Assembly: GCA_028698765.1 (NCBI GenBank)
Contig: JAQVVW010000011.1
Coordinates: forward strand, 1-13,498
Direction of reading: 5' to 3'
Length of the DNA: 13,498 nt
Source of the DNA: Methanoculleus sp.
Lineage (GTDB): Archaea > Halobacteriota > Methanomicrobia > Methanomicrobiales > Methanoculleaceae
Every line of letters begins with the position of its first letter. Within the stretch, counting starts at the first letter, position 1. The notes beneath the pieces are model-generated. The model did not search any database. It was given only the letters and a program-made list of their open reading frames with translations, and had not been told where the DNA came from. Below are positions 1-6,073 of the stretch, piece by piece. The position numbers were made by a program, and so were the translations under genes.

Positions 1-106
1 CCCCTTCGGTGAGGCGCTGCAGACGATCACCTTCGCGAACTCAAGGAGGGTCGTCGCGGGGGCGCACGAGCACCTGAGGACACTCCGGAGATCGAAGAGC
101 GCGTGA
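1..106 (+). CDS. C-terminal tail of an unidentified protein (partial)
   Basis: An open frame enters from the left edge (first whole codon at position 2) and runs 34 codons to a TGA at 104-106. The residues begin PFGEALQTITFANSRRV and end in a basic tail (RTLRRSKSA). Nearly every codon ends in G or C, as in the certain genes of this window, which supports real coding. It converges on the minus-strand DUF1622 gene with a 33-nt gap. I do not recognise the family from this short piece, and no function is proposed. Confidence 0.6.
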   Translation, partial: PFGEALQTITFANSRRVVAGAHEHLRTLRRSKSA

Positions 107-139
107 AGAAGAGACCCCACCCCGCTTCTCCTACCTCTT

Positions 140-463
140 TCATTCCTCCGGGAGTTCGCTCACCTCCTTCCCGAGGAAATAACTCACGACGGTCCTGATC
201 GTGACGAGCGACCCGAGGACGATCAGGTCCTGGAACGTCGGTTCGAGGATCGTCTTGATGATGTCGGCGGCAACGAAGAACTCAAGGCCGATCAGGATGC
301 GCATCGTGAACTTCCAGCGGATGTCGCGGTAACTGATCCTCCTGATACGGGTCTCCCGCGCCAGGAGTTCGACAATCGCGATCGCTGCACCGTAGACGAC
401 GAAGAGCGCCCCGAATGTTCCAAGGACTGTCCCGGTGATCCCGACGAGCGCCTCGAGCACCAT
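140..463 (-). CDS. DUF1622 family small membrane protein
   Basis: A 107-residue integral membrane protein of unknown function. Three hydrophobic segments are visible at about residues 5-33, 53-70 and 79-97. Between the first two lies a basic stretch (RETRIRRISYRDIRWKF), presumably a cytoplasmic loop. The segment LEFFVAADIIKTIL (60-73) followed by VTIRTVVSYFLGKE is the hallmark I associate with DUF1622, and the length is normal for that family. The ATG at 461-463 is favoured because a TATA-like element at 492-499 would place transcription start about 7 nt upstream of it. It lies 64 nt downstream of the ABC ATPase on the same strand, so read-through is possible, but the promoter suggests separate control. 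The family assignment is firm; no biochemical role is known to me. Confidence 0.85.
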   Translation of the reverse strand: MVLEALVGITGTVLGTFGALFVVYGAAIAIVELLARETRIRRISYRDIRWKFTMRILIGLEFFVAADIIKTILEPTFQDLIVLGSLVTIRTVVSYFLGKEVSELPEE

Positions 464-491
464 ATACGGCCGGGCATATCGGCGACGGTGG

Positions 492-499
492 GTTTATAC
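492..499 (-). promoter_or_regulatory. Archaeal TATA box for the DUF1622 gene
   Basis: Read on the minus strand this is GTATAAAC, inside an otherwise GC-rich gap between the ABC ATPase stop and the DUF1622 start. Its centre lies about 32 nt before the ATG, so a start site about 25 nt downstream would give a very short leader. Identified by sequence and spacing only. Confidence 0.55.
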
Positions 500-527
500 G
501 TTATCCCCCGGAGGCACCCCCGGATTC

Positions 528-1295
528 TCAGGCGCTCTCGGGCCCCAGGGGCACGACGACACGGAACCCGTTGTAGCGTTCGACCGTCACCGGGACGCCG
601 TAGACCGCCTCGATGGTCTCCGGAGTCACCACGCCGGGCCCCCCTGCGGCGTGGATGACGCCGTCCTTTAAGAGAATGAACCGGTCGGCGTAGCGGAGCG
701 CCATGTTCAGGTCGTGCATCGTCATCACCACGGCGACGTCGTGCTCCATCGTCACCTTCCGGACGATTCCAAGAATGTCGAGCTGGTTCTTGAGGTCGAG
801 GCTGCTCGTCGGTTCGTCGAGAAGCAGCACCCGGGGCTCCTGGACGAGCGCTCTCGCGATGCTCACCTTCTGGAGTTCCCCGCCGGAGAGTTCGTCGATG
901 TGTCGCAGCGCCAGGTCCTCGAGGTGGAGCATCCGGACCGCCGCCTCGACGATCCGGATGTCCGCATCGGTCACGTCCCAGCGGATGTGCGGCCGCCGGC
1001 CGAGGAGGATGGCATCGAAGACGGTCACCCGGCCCGCCTCGCTCCGTTGCGGGACGTAGCCGACCTTCCGGGCGATCTCCATCCTGTCCGCGGTGAGGAG
1101 GTCTGCCCCCCCGACGAGAACCGACCCGGCCTTCGGCCGCAGGATGGCGTTCATGCACTTCAAGAGCGTCGTCTTCCCGACACCGTTCGGCCCCAGGATC
1201 GCGAGGACCTGGTGCGGGCGGAGGCCGAACGTGATATCCCGGATGACCGGGCTGCTCCGGTAGGTGAACGCCACACCGTCGACGTCGAGGATCAT
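528..1295 (-). CDS. ABC transporter ATP-binding protein, iron/corrinoid (FecE/BtuD) type
   Basis: A 255-residue cytoplasmic ATPase that powers import by the adjacent permease. All motifs are intact: Walker A GPNGVGKT (35-42), Q-loop VPQ (81-83), signature LSGGE (136-140), Walker B VLLLDEP (156-162), D-loop SSLD and the switch His in MTMHD (H194). Length and the C-terminal extension (TPETIEAVYGVPV) match the FecE/BtuD group that serves iron-siderophore and cobalamin importers. Its ATG overlaps the permease stop by 4 nt (ATGA at 1292-1295), so the two are translationally coupled. It is the last gene of the SBP-permease-ATPase operon. Whether the cargo is ferric siderophore, haem or corrinoid cannot be read from this subunit. 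Confidence 0.93.
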   Translation of the reverse strand: MILDVDGVAFTYRSSPVIRDITFGLRPHQVLAILGPNGVGKTTLLKCMNAILRPKAGSVLVGGADLLTADRMEIARKVGYVPQRSEAGRVTVFDAILLGRRPHIRWDVTDADIRIVEAAVRMLHLEDLALRHIDELSGGELQKVSIARALVQEPRVLLLDEPTSSLDLKNQLDILGIVRKVTMEHDVAVVMTMHDLNMALRYADRFILLKDGVIHAAGGPGVVTPETIEAVYGVPVTVERYNGFRVVVPLGPESA

Positions 1296-2404
1296 CGCCG
1301 GTACCCCCGTATGAGCAGATAGATGAAGACCGGTGCGCCGAGGAACGCCGTCAGCACGGCGACCGGGAGGATATACGGCGCCACGATGATCCGGGCGACG
1401 GTGTCCGAGGCGAGGAGGAGGATCCCGCCCATCACGCAGGAGCCGGGAATGAGGTAGCGCTGGTCGTCGCCGATGAGCCTCCGGACCATGTGCGGGCAGA
1501 CGAGCCCCACGAACCCGATGACCCCGAGGAACGAGACGATCACGGCGGTCACGAGCGCCGCAACGACCATCCCGATGTCCCGGACCGCCTCAACGCTGAC
1601 CCCGAGCCCCTTTGCCGTCTCGTCGCCGGCGTCGATCGCGTTGTAGTTCCAGCGGTTCGCGCTGAAGTAGAGGGAGGCTGCCAGCACGACAAGGGCCATG
1701 ATCCCGAGTTCCTGCCAGTTCGCTCTCCCGACGTCGCCGAATGTCCAGAAGACGACCGCGGCGAGCTGGGCGTCGTCGGCGAAGTACTGGAGAAACATCG
1801 TCCCCGCCGTGAAGAGAGAGGAGAGGGCGACGCCGGCGAGCACCATCACCTCGGGCGTCGCCCCGCATATCCGGGATATGAGGAGGATCACCGCGGTGGT
1901 AAGGAGGCAGAAAAAGAACGCCACCATCGTCGTCAGGTAGGGGTTGTTCAGGGTGACGGCGTTCGCGACCGACGACTGCATCGTGCCGGTGCCGAGGAGG
2001 ATGACCGAGACGGCCGCCCCGAAGGCACCGGCGTTTGATATGCCGAGCGTGAACGGCGATGCGAGCGGGTTTCGGAGGATCGACTGCATGGCAACCCCGG
2101 CGATCGAGAGCCCGATCCCGGCGACGATCGCGGCAAGTGCCTGCGGGAGGCGGATGTTCCAGACGATCCTGTCCGTGCTGGTGAGATCGAGGGCGGCGCC
2201 GGGGTGGAGGAAGGCATTGACCCGGTCGACGACGCCGTTCACGAGGGAGTAAAAGACATCGTACGGGGGGATGCTGACCGCCCCGATCGATATGGACACG
2301 ATCAGGAGGAGGAAGAGGAGGGCGATCCCCCCGAGTATCCAGAGCGATTTCTGTCGCACGTACCCCAGATAACCCGCGGGAATGACTCCGCCTGCAAAGT
2401 GCAT
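1292..2404 (-). CDS. ABC transporter permease, FecCD/BtuC family
   Basis: A 370-residue polytopic membrane protein forming, as a dimer, the translocation channel of the importer. The first membrane span is at about residues 21-43 (LWILGGIALLFLLLIVSIS). Further hydrophobic segments fit the ten-helix BtuC fold. Family-typical stretches include RLPQALAAIVAGIGLSIAG, ILRNPLASPFTLGISNAGAFGA, FLGVIGFVGLVCPHMVRRL (the coupling region that contacts the ATPase) and the ending GAPVFIYLLIRGYRR. The start at 2404 is 30 nt after the binding-protein stop. Only a weak ribosome-binding sequence precedes it, so coupled translation from the upstream gene is likely. No frameshift or missing segment was seen. The substrate is not decidable; iron complexes or corrinoids are the usual choices. 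Confidence 0.93.
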   Translation of the reverse strand: MHFAGGVIPAGYLGYVRQKSLWILGGIALLFLLLIVSISIGAVSIPPYDVFYSLVNGVVDRVNAFLHPGAALDLTSTDRIVWNIRLPQALAAIVAGIGLSIAGVAMQSILRNPLASPFTLGISNAGAFGAAVSVILLGTGTMQSSVANAVTLNNPYLTTMVAFFFCLLTTAVILLISRICGATPEVMVLAGVALSSLFTAGTMFLQYFADDAQLAAVVFWTFGDVGRANWQELGIMALVVLAASLYFSANRWNYNAIDAGDETAKGLGVSVEAVRDIGMVVAALVTAVIVSFLGVIGFVGLVCPHMVRRLIGDDQRYLIPGSCVMGGILLLASDTVARIIVAPYILPVAVLTAFLGAPVFIYLLIRGYRR

Positions 2405-2434
2405 GCCTTCACACTTCCCTGTTCAGGCCCCGTG

Positions 2435-3586
2435 TTACAGCGGGATCTCCGCGAATCCAAGGTTCCTGTACTGGCCGTTCAGGTCGCCAAAGACCGGTCT
2501 CCCGACGAAGAACGTGTAGATCTCATCCGCCTTCTCCACCGGGTCGATATCGGCGAACCGGTCGGGGTAGAGGGTCTTCCCGATGAAGTAGGCGTCGGCG
2601 AGGATGGTCTCGTAGTTTGCGCTGTAGAAGTTGTACGGCAGAACACCGTAGACACGGCCTTCTTTCGTGGCGGAGAGGCCCTGGAGTGCGGGATCGTTCT
2701 TCAGTTCCCCGATCGCCCCGTCACTCTCTGTCTGGATCGTGCCGACGTCGATGAAGAGATATTCGGGATCCCAGTCGACGAGCGCCTCTTTTGCGACATC
2801 GGCATGGGCCGCGCCGAGTCCGGTCGCAACGTTCTTTGCGTTCACCCAGGAAAACGGCGGGTAGGCCGGTTCGGTGGATATGATCCCGTGGGCGCCTGCA
2901 TAGGAGATGCCTCCAACGTAGACAGCCTTCCGTTCGGCCTCAGGGATATCGCCCGTCCTGGCTTCGAGGTCGGCTATCGTCGCCTCGATGTAGGCGATCA
3001 CCTCTTCGGCCCGTTTCTCCTTCCCGAGAACCTCGCCCATCGTGCGGAGCCCGGTATACATCTCGGCCTTCTCTGCGTCGTTTCTGAGCGAGCCGTAGGC
3101 GAACGCCACGACCGGGATGCCGGTCCGTTCCTGGAGCTTGTCGGCCTCGGCGGCACTGGTGCCGTAGGCCGTTCCGGTGGTCCCCGTCTTGAAGATGACC
3201 TGCGGCCCGATCCCGATGATCTTCTCGGGGTCGTCCTTGCCCCGGAACTCCCCGATCAGGGGGAGGTTCTTGAACTGCGACCCGTAGGCGAGGACATAGG
3301 GGCGGCCCTCTATCACCTGATCCTTCTTCTCGATGTCGTCGACCCCGACGACGAGATCCTGACTCTGAAGGTAGACAAGGTAGCGCAGGCACCCTGAACC
3401 CGAGCAGACGACGCTCTCCGGCGACGACTGGATGGTGACTTCCCGGCCGAAGCCGTCGGTGACCGTGATGGTCTGGCCGACGGCCGGGCCGGTCCCGGTG
3501 CCGGTGCACCCGGCGGCGGCTATAAGCAGAACGAGGGCCGCAAGCATTGCGGCCGTGAGAACCCCTCTACATCGGAACGGTGGCAT
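2435..3586 (-). CDS. Iron/corrinoid-type ABC transporter substrate-binding lipoprotein
   Basis: A 383-residue extracytoplasmic binding protein (FecB/BtuF superfamily) that captures the cargo for the adjacent permease and ATPase. It opens with a basic stretch, a hydrophobic core (about residues 10-25) and a lipobox AAGC with Cys27, then a Gly/Thr-rich linker. The domain begins TVTDGFGREVTI, the usual start of these proteins, and carries DPEKIIGIGPQVIF and DWDPEYLFIDVGT, typical of the two lobes. The frame stays open to an ATG at 3871, but the start chosen here gives a proper signal peptide and lies about 30 nt from a strong TATA box; the upstream 95 residues do not look like protein. Two cysteines sit close together in the first lobe (CSGSGC, 61-66), which is unusual for a plain siderophore binder. 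The substrate is uncertain. Confidence 0.9.
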   Translation of the reverse strand: MPPFRCRGVLTAAMLAALVLLIAAAGCTGTGTGPAVGQTITVTDGFGREVTIQSSPESVVCSGSGCLRYLVYLQSQDLVVGVDDIEKKDQVIEGRPYVLAYGSQFKNLPLIGEFRGKDDPEKIIGIGPQVIFKTGTTGTAYGTSAAEADKLQERTGIPVVAFAYGSLRNDAEKAEMYTGLRTMGEVLGKEKRAEEVIAYIEATIADLEARTGDIPEAERKAVYVGGISYAGAHGIISTEPAYPPFSWVNAKNVATGLGAAHADVAKEALVDWDPEYLFIDVGTIQTESDGAIGELKNDPALQGLSATKEGRVYGVLPYNFYSANYETILADAYFIGKTLYPDRFADIDPVEKADEIYTFFVGRPVFGDLNGQYRNLGFAEIPL

Positions 3587-3610
3587 AATAATACTTGTAA
3601 TAGTAACATT

Positions 3611-3621
3611 GTTTATTATAG
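3611..3621 (-). promoter_or_regulatory. Archaeal TATA box for the ABC transporter operon
   Basis: On the minus strand this reads CTATAATAAAC, a good archaeal box A. Its centre is about 30 nt before the ATG at 3586, predicting a leader of only a few nucleotides. No Shine-Dalgarno sequence is visible before that ATG, in line with near-leaderless initiation. Confidence 0.65.
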
Positions 3622-3638
3622 TTATCGAATTGCCCTCT

Positions 3639-3655
3639 ATTGAGTGTGATTCAAT
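3639..3655. promoter_or_regulatory. Candidate operator: ATTGA-N7-TCAAT dyad
   Basis: A 5-bp inverted repeat (ATTGA at 3639-3643, TCAAT at 3651-3655) separated by seven bases lies about 18 nt upstream of the transporter TATA box. Metal-uptake operons are often controlled by dimeric DtxR/MntR- or Fur-type regulators binding such dyads, but this one does not match a consensus I know. The arms are short and the flank is AT-rich, so chance is a real alternative. Confidence 0.3.
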
Positions 3656-3708
3656 TCCAATTCGTAATACCAACCACGACGATCGAGATGGTGCCTCCGG
3701 GTCTGGGA

Positions 3709-3730
3709 CGCCGGATCCGAATGTCCGGCG
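3709..3730. repeat. Perfect 7-bp hairpin in the intergenic region
   Basis: CGCCGGA (3709-3715) and TCCGGCG (3724-3730) are exact inverted copies around an 8-nt loop. The stem is nearly all G/C, so it would be stable as RNA. It lies about 120 nt upstream of the transporter start and 165 nt upstream of the synthetase start. No T-run follows on either strand, so an ordinary terminator is not indicated. Function unknown. Confidence 0.45.
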
Positions 3731-3810
3731 CTCTTCCACGGCATCGGGACGGTTCAGAGCCATTTCACCGTTTTCTCCGGTGGGGACCCGTCCTATTCTC
3801 CCGGGACGGA

Positions 3811-3820
3811 TACTTATTAT
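3811..3820 (+). promoter_or_regulatory. Possible TATA element for the acyl-CoA synthetase gene
   Basis: TACTTATTAT is the only AT-rich block in the 200 nt before the synthetase start. A start site about 25 nt downstream would give a leader of about 55-60 nt that contains the 3851-3869 hairpin and a GAGGT ribosome-binding site at 3886-3890. The match to box A is only moderate. Confidence 0.35.
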
Positions 3821-3850
3821 GGAAGACCCGACCAACCGATGCATCAGGAC

Positions 3851-3869
3851 GCCGGTCATGCACACCGGC
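3851..3869 (+). promoter_or_regulatory. Leader hairpin before the acyl-CoA synthetase gene
   Basis: GCCGGT (3851-3856) pairs with ACCGGC (3864-3869) across a 7-nt loop, ending about 16 nt before the GAGGT ribosome-binding site. It could affect initiation, but short GC stems are frequent in DNA of this composition and no known riboswitch class is recognised. Confidence 0.25.
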
Positions 3870-3896
3870 ACGACCGGCCTATCATGAGGTATGTAG

Positions 3897-5945
3897 ATGC
3901 CGGAGAGGATGTTAACCGAATCTGAGGGATACCGCCTGCTGGAGGCGTGCGGGATACCGGTGCCCCCCCATCACCTCGCCACCAGCGCCTCCGATGCACG
4001 GACGGCCGCCGGACGGATAGGCTACCCCGTCGTCATGAAGGTCGTCTCCCCCGAGATCGTCCATAAAAGCGACGTCGGCGGAGTCGTCACCGGGATCGAG
4101 AGCCCTGAAGGGGTAGAAGAGGCGTTCCGGACGATCATGGAGAACGCCGCCGCCCATGCCCCGGAGGCGACGGTCACCGGCATCATCGTCGAGCGGGAGA
4201 TGCCCGCGGGGCTCGAGGTGCTGATCGGCGGAAAGACCGATCCGTCGTTCGGGAAGGTGATCATGTTCGGTCTTGGCGGGAAACTGGTGGAACTCCTGGG
4301 TGATGTCGCCATCCGGGTGCTGCCCGCGACGGAGGACGAGATCCGCGCCATGATCCACGAGGTCGAGGGCTCCCGGCTCATCCGGGGATACCGGGGAGAG
4401 CCCCCGAAGGACGAGGAGGCGCTCGTCCGGATCATCGCAAAGGTGGCGCGTGTCTTTGTCGAAGACCCCCATATCCGCGAGTTCGACCTGAACCCGGTCA
4501 TCCTCTACGAGCAGGGAGCAAGCGTCGTCGATGCGAGGATCATCGTCGGGGATACCCCCCGGGGCGCGGCCGCCCGGCTCAGCGTCCGGGTGCCCCCGGA
4601 TATCTTCCACCCGGAATCCATCGCTGTCATCGGCGCCTCAATAAGCCCGAAGAAGGTGGGCTACTCGGTTCTCCGGAACCTGCTCTCGTTCTCCGGCAGC
4701 CTCTACCCGGTCAACCCCTCGCACAACGAGCTCTTCGGGCGAACGACCTACCCCTCCGTCCTGGAGATCCCCGGCCCGGTCGACTGGGCGGTCGTCGCCG
4801 TGCCCGCCCGTCTCGTCCCGGAGGTGATAACGGAGTGCGGGAGAAAAGGCGTCCGGCTCGCGATCATCGTCACCGCCGGGTTCCGCGAGACCGGAGAGGA
4901 AGGCACGGCTCTCGAAGAGGAGGTCGTAGCGATCGCCCGCAGGCACTCCGTCCGGGTCATCGGCCCAAACTGCCTCGGGATCATGATGCCCTATATGGGG
5001 ATCAACGCCACGTTCGACCCCGTCTCGCCGAGAGCGGGAGATGTCGCCTTCATCTCCCAGAGCGGCGCGATCATCACCACCGTCGTCGACTGGAGCCTCC
5101 CCGAGGAGTTCGGGTTCTCGACCGTCATCAGCGTCGGCAACCAGGCGGATCTCGGGTTCGAGCAGTTCCTCCGGTTCGCCGAGCAGGACGAGAAGACCCG
5201 GTCGGTCACCCTCTACATCGAGGAGATCCAGGACGGACGCAGGTTCATGCAGATCGTCGGCGAGGTCACAAAGCGAAAGCCGGTTGTGGTGGTGAAGTCC
5301 GGTTCGTCCCGGAAGGGCAGGGTCGCGGCGTCGTCCCACACCGGGTCACTTGCCGGGAGTTACGAGGTCTACGTCGCGGCGTTTCAGCAGGCGGGGGTGG
5401 TCGTGTCCCGGAGCCTGCGGGACGCCTTCAGCCTCGCGGAACTCCTGGCGTCAGAGGGCTACCCGAAGGGGAAACGGGCGATCGCCGTTACCAGTGCGGG
5501 AGGGTTCGCCGTCCTCGCCTCCGACTACGCCGAGGCCTACGGGGTCGATATGGTCGACCTCCCCGACGACGTGCTCCGCGAGCTCGATGCGTTCCTCCCG
5601 CCGTTCTGGAACCACGCAAACCCCATGGACATCCTCGGGGACGCCGACGCCACCCGGTTCGCCGCCCTCTTCGACGTGCTGATACGACACCAGGAGTTCT
5701 GGGACATCGCCTTCGTGATCGCCGTGCCGACCACGCTCGTCGATCCCGCACACGTCGCGAACGAGATCGTCCGGTTCTCCCGGAACACGGAGAAGGTGGT
5801 GGTGGGCTGCATGCTCGGCGGCGACAGCATCCGGAGCGGGCAACGCATCCTGCGGAGTTCCCGGATCCCAAACTTCGGGGAGCTTGAGGATGCGTTCAAG
5901 GCGGTGGGAAACATCCTCAGCGCCAGGGCCGCCCGGGAGGATTGA
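3897..5945 (+). CDS. Acetate--CoA ligase (ADP-forming), fused beta-alpha form
   Basis: A 682-residue cytoplasmic enzyme expected to interconvert an acyl-CoA (typically acetyl-CoA) plus ADP and phosphate with the free acid, CoA and ATP. Residues 1-220 are the ATP-grasp (beta) half, starting LTESEGYRLLEACGIP and containing VHKSDVGGV with His56, the swinging-loop histidine of this family. Residues about 236-682 are the alpha half: a CoA-binding Rossmann start (IAVIGAS, 242-248), GPNCLGI (356-362), SQSGAI (388-393) and SHTGSLAG (480-487) with His481, the expected phospho-histidine. Domain order is reversed relative to the alpha-beta fusion of Archaeoglobus. The ATG at 3897 follows GAGGT (3886-3890) by 6 nt; an ATG four codons later lacks a properly spaced site. 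There is no acetyltransferase domain, unlike PatZ. Substrate (acetate, propionate, aryl acids) is not shown by sequence. Confidence 0.9.
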   Translation: MPERMLTESEGYRLLEACGIPVPPHHLATSASDARTAAGRIGYPVVMKVVSPEIVHKSDVGGVVTGIESPEGVEEAFRTIMENAAAHAPEATVTGIIVEREMPAGLEVLIGGKTDPSFGKVIMFGLGGKLVELLGDVAIRVLPATEDEIRAMIHEVEGSRLIRGYRGEPPKDEEALVRIIAKVARVFVEDPHIREFDLNPVILYEQGASVVDARIIVGDTPRGAAARLSVRVPPDIFHPESIAVIGASISPKKVGYSVLRNLLSFSGSLYPVNPSHNELFGRTTYPSVLEIPGPVDWAVVAVPARLVPEVITECGRKGVRLAIIVTAGFRETGEEGTALEEEVVAIARRHSVRVIGPNCLGIMMPYMGINATFDPVSPRAGDVAFISQSGAIITTVVDWSLPEEFGFSTVISVGNQADLGFEQFLRFAEQDEKTRSVTLYIEEIQDGRRFMQIVGEVTKRKPVVVVKSGSSRKGRVAASSHTGSLAGSYEVYVAAFQQAGVVVSRSLRDAFSLAELLASEGYPKGKRAIAVTSAGGFAVLASDYAEAYGVDMVDLPDDVLRELDAFLPPFWNHANPMDILGDADATRFAALFDVLIRHQEFWDIAFVIAVPTTLVDPAHVANEIVRFSRNTEKVVVGCMLGGDSIRSGQRILRSSRIPNFGELEDAFKAVGNILSARAARED

Positions 5946-6002
5946 AGGGGCTCTGCTCCCCGGACGTCGGCAGGAGACGCCCGTTCTCTCTGGATCTCCC
6001 GG

Positions 6003-6015
6003 AAACCTTTTATAC
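6003..6015 (+). promoter_or_regulatory. Archaeal BRE/TATA promoter for the MBL-rhodanese gene
   Basis: AAACCTTTTATAC contains a TTTTATA box (6008-6014) with a purine-rich element just upstream. The predicted start site near 6037 gives a leader of about 37 nt, with GGGAG at 6059-6063 as ribosome-binding site 10 nt before the ATG. The promoter sits in the 128-nt gap after the synthetase stop, so the two plus-strand genes are probably separate transcripts. Confidence 0.6.
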
Positions 6016-6073
6016 GACCACCCCATATCCCGGCCCATCGGAACGGGTTCCACCACCCGGGAGATGAATACGG

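Larger units (their letters stand above)
3587..3896. other. 310-nt divergent intergenic region
   Basis: This gap separates the minus-strand transporter operon from the plus-strand acyl-CoA synthetase gene. The left part (about 3587-3660) is strikingly AT-rich against a GC-rich genome and holds the transporter promoter and an operator-like dyad. The right part is GC-rich and holds a perfect 7-bp hairpin, a 6-bp inverted repeat (3788-3793 with 3804-3809), a possible plus-strand TATA element, a palindrome GATGCATC (3838-3845) and a leader hairpin. Open frames crossing the gap have no recognisable protein character. I see no tRNA or known RNA. Confidence 0.7.

Noticed and set aside
292..1158. Long minus-strand open frame of 288 codons across the ABC ATPase and DUF1622 genes
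   Set aside because: Arg/Gly/Pro/His-rich product with no domain character. It lies in a different frame of two certain genes and is a GC-composition shadow.
2204..3397. 397-codon plus-strand open frame opposite the permease and binding protein
   Set aside because: The opposite strand encodes two clear transporter proteins. The product is an Asp/Glu/Val/Gly-rich mirror typical of antisense frames in GC-rich DNA.
3587..3871. N-terminal extension of the substrate-binding protein to an ATG at 3871
   Set aside because: It would bury the signal peptide 95 residues inside the protein and run through the promoter and AT-rich region. The TATA box fits the 3586 start.
5949..5963. GGGG/CCCC stem after the acyl-CoA synthetase stop as a terminator
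   Set aside because: Only four pairs and no T-tract; expected by chance at this GC content.
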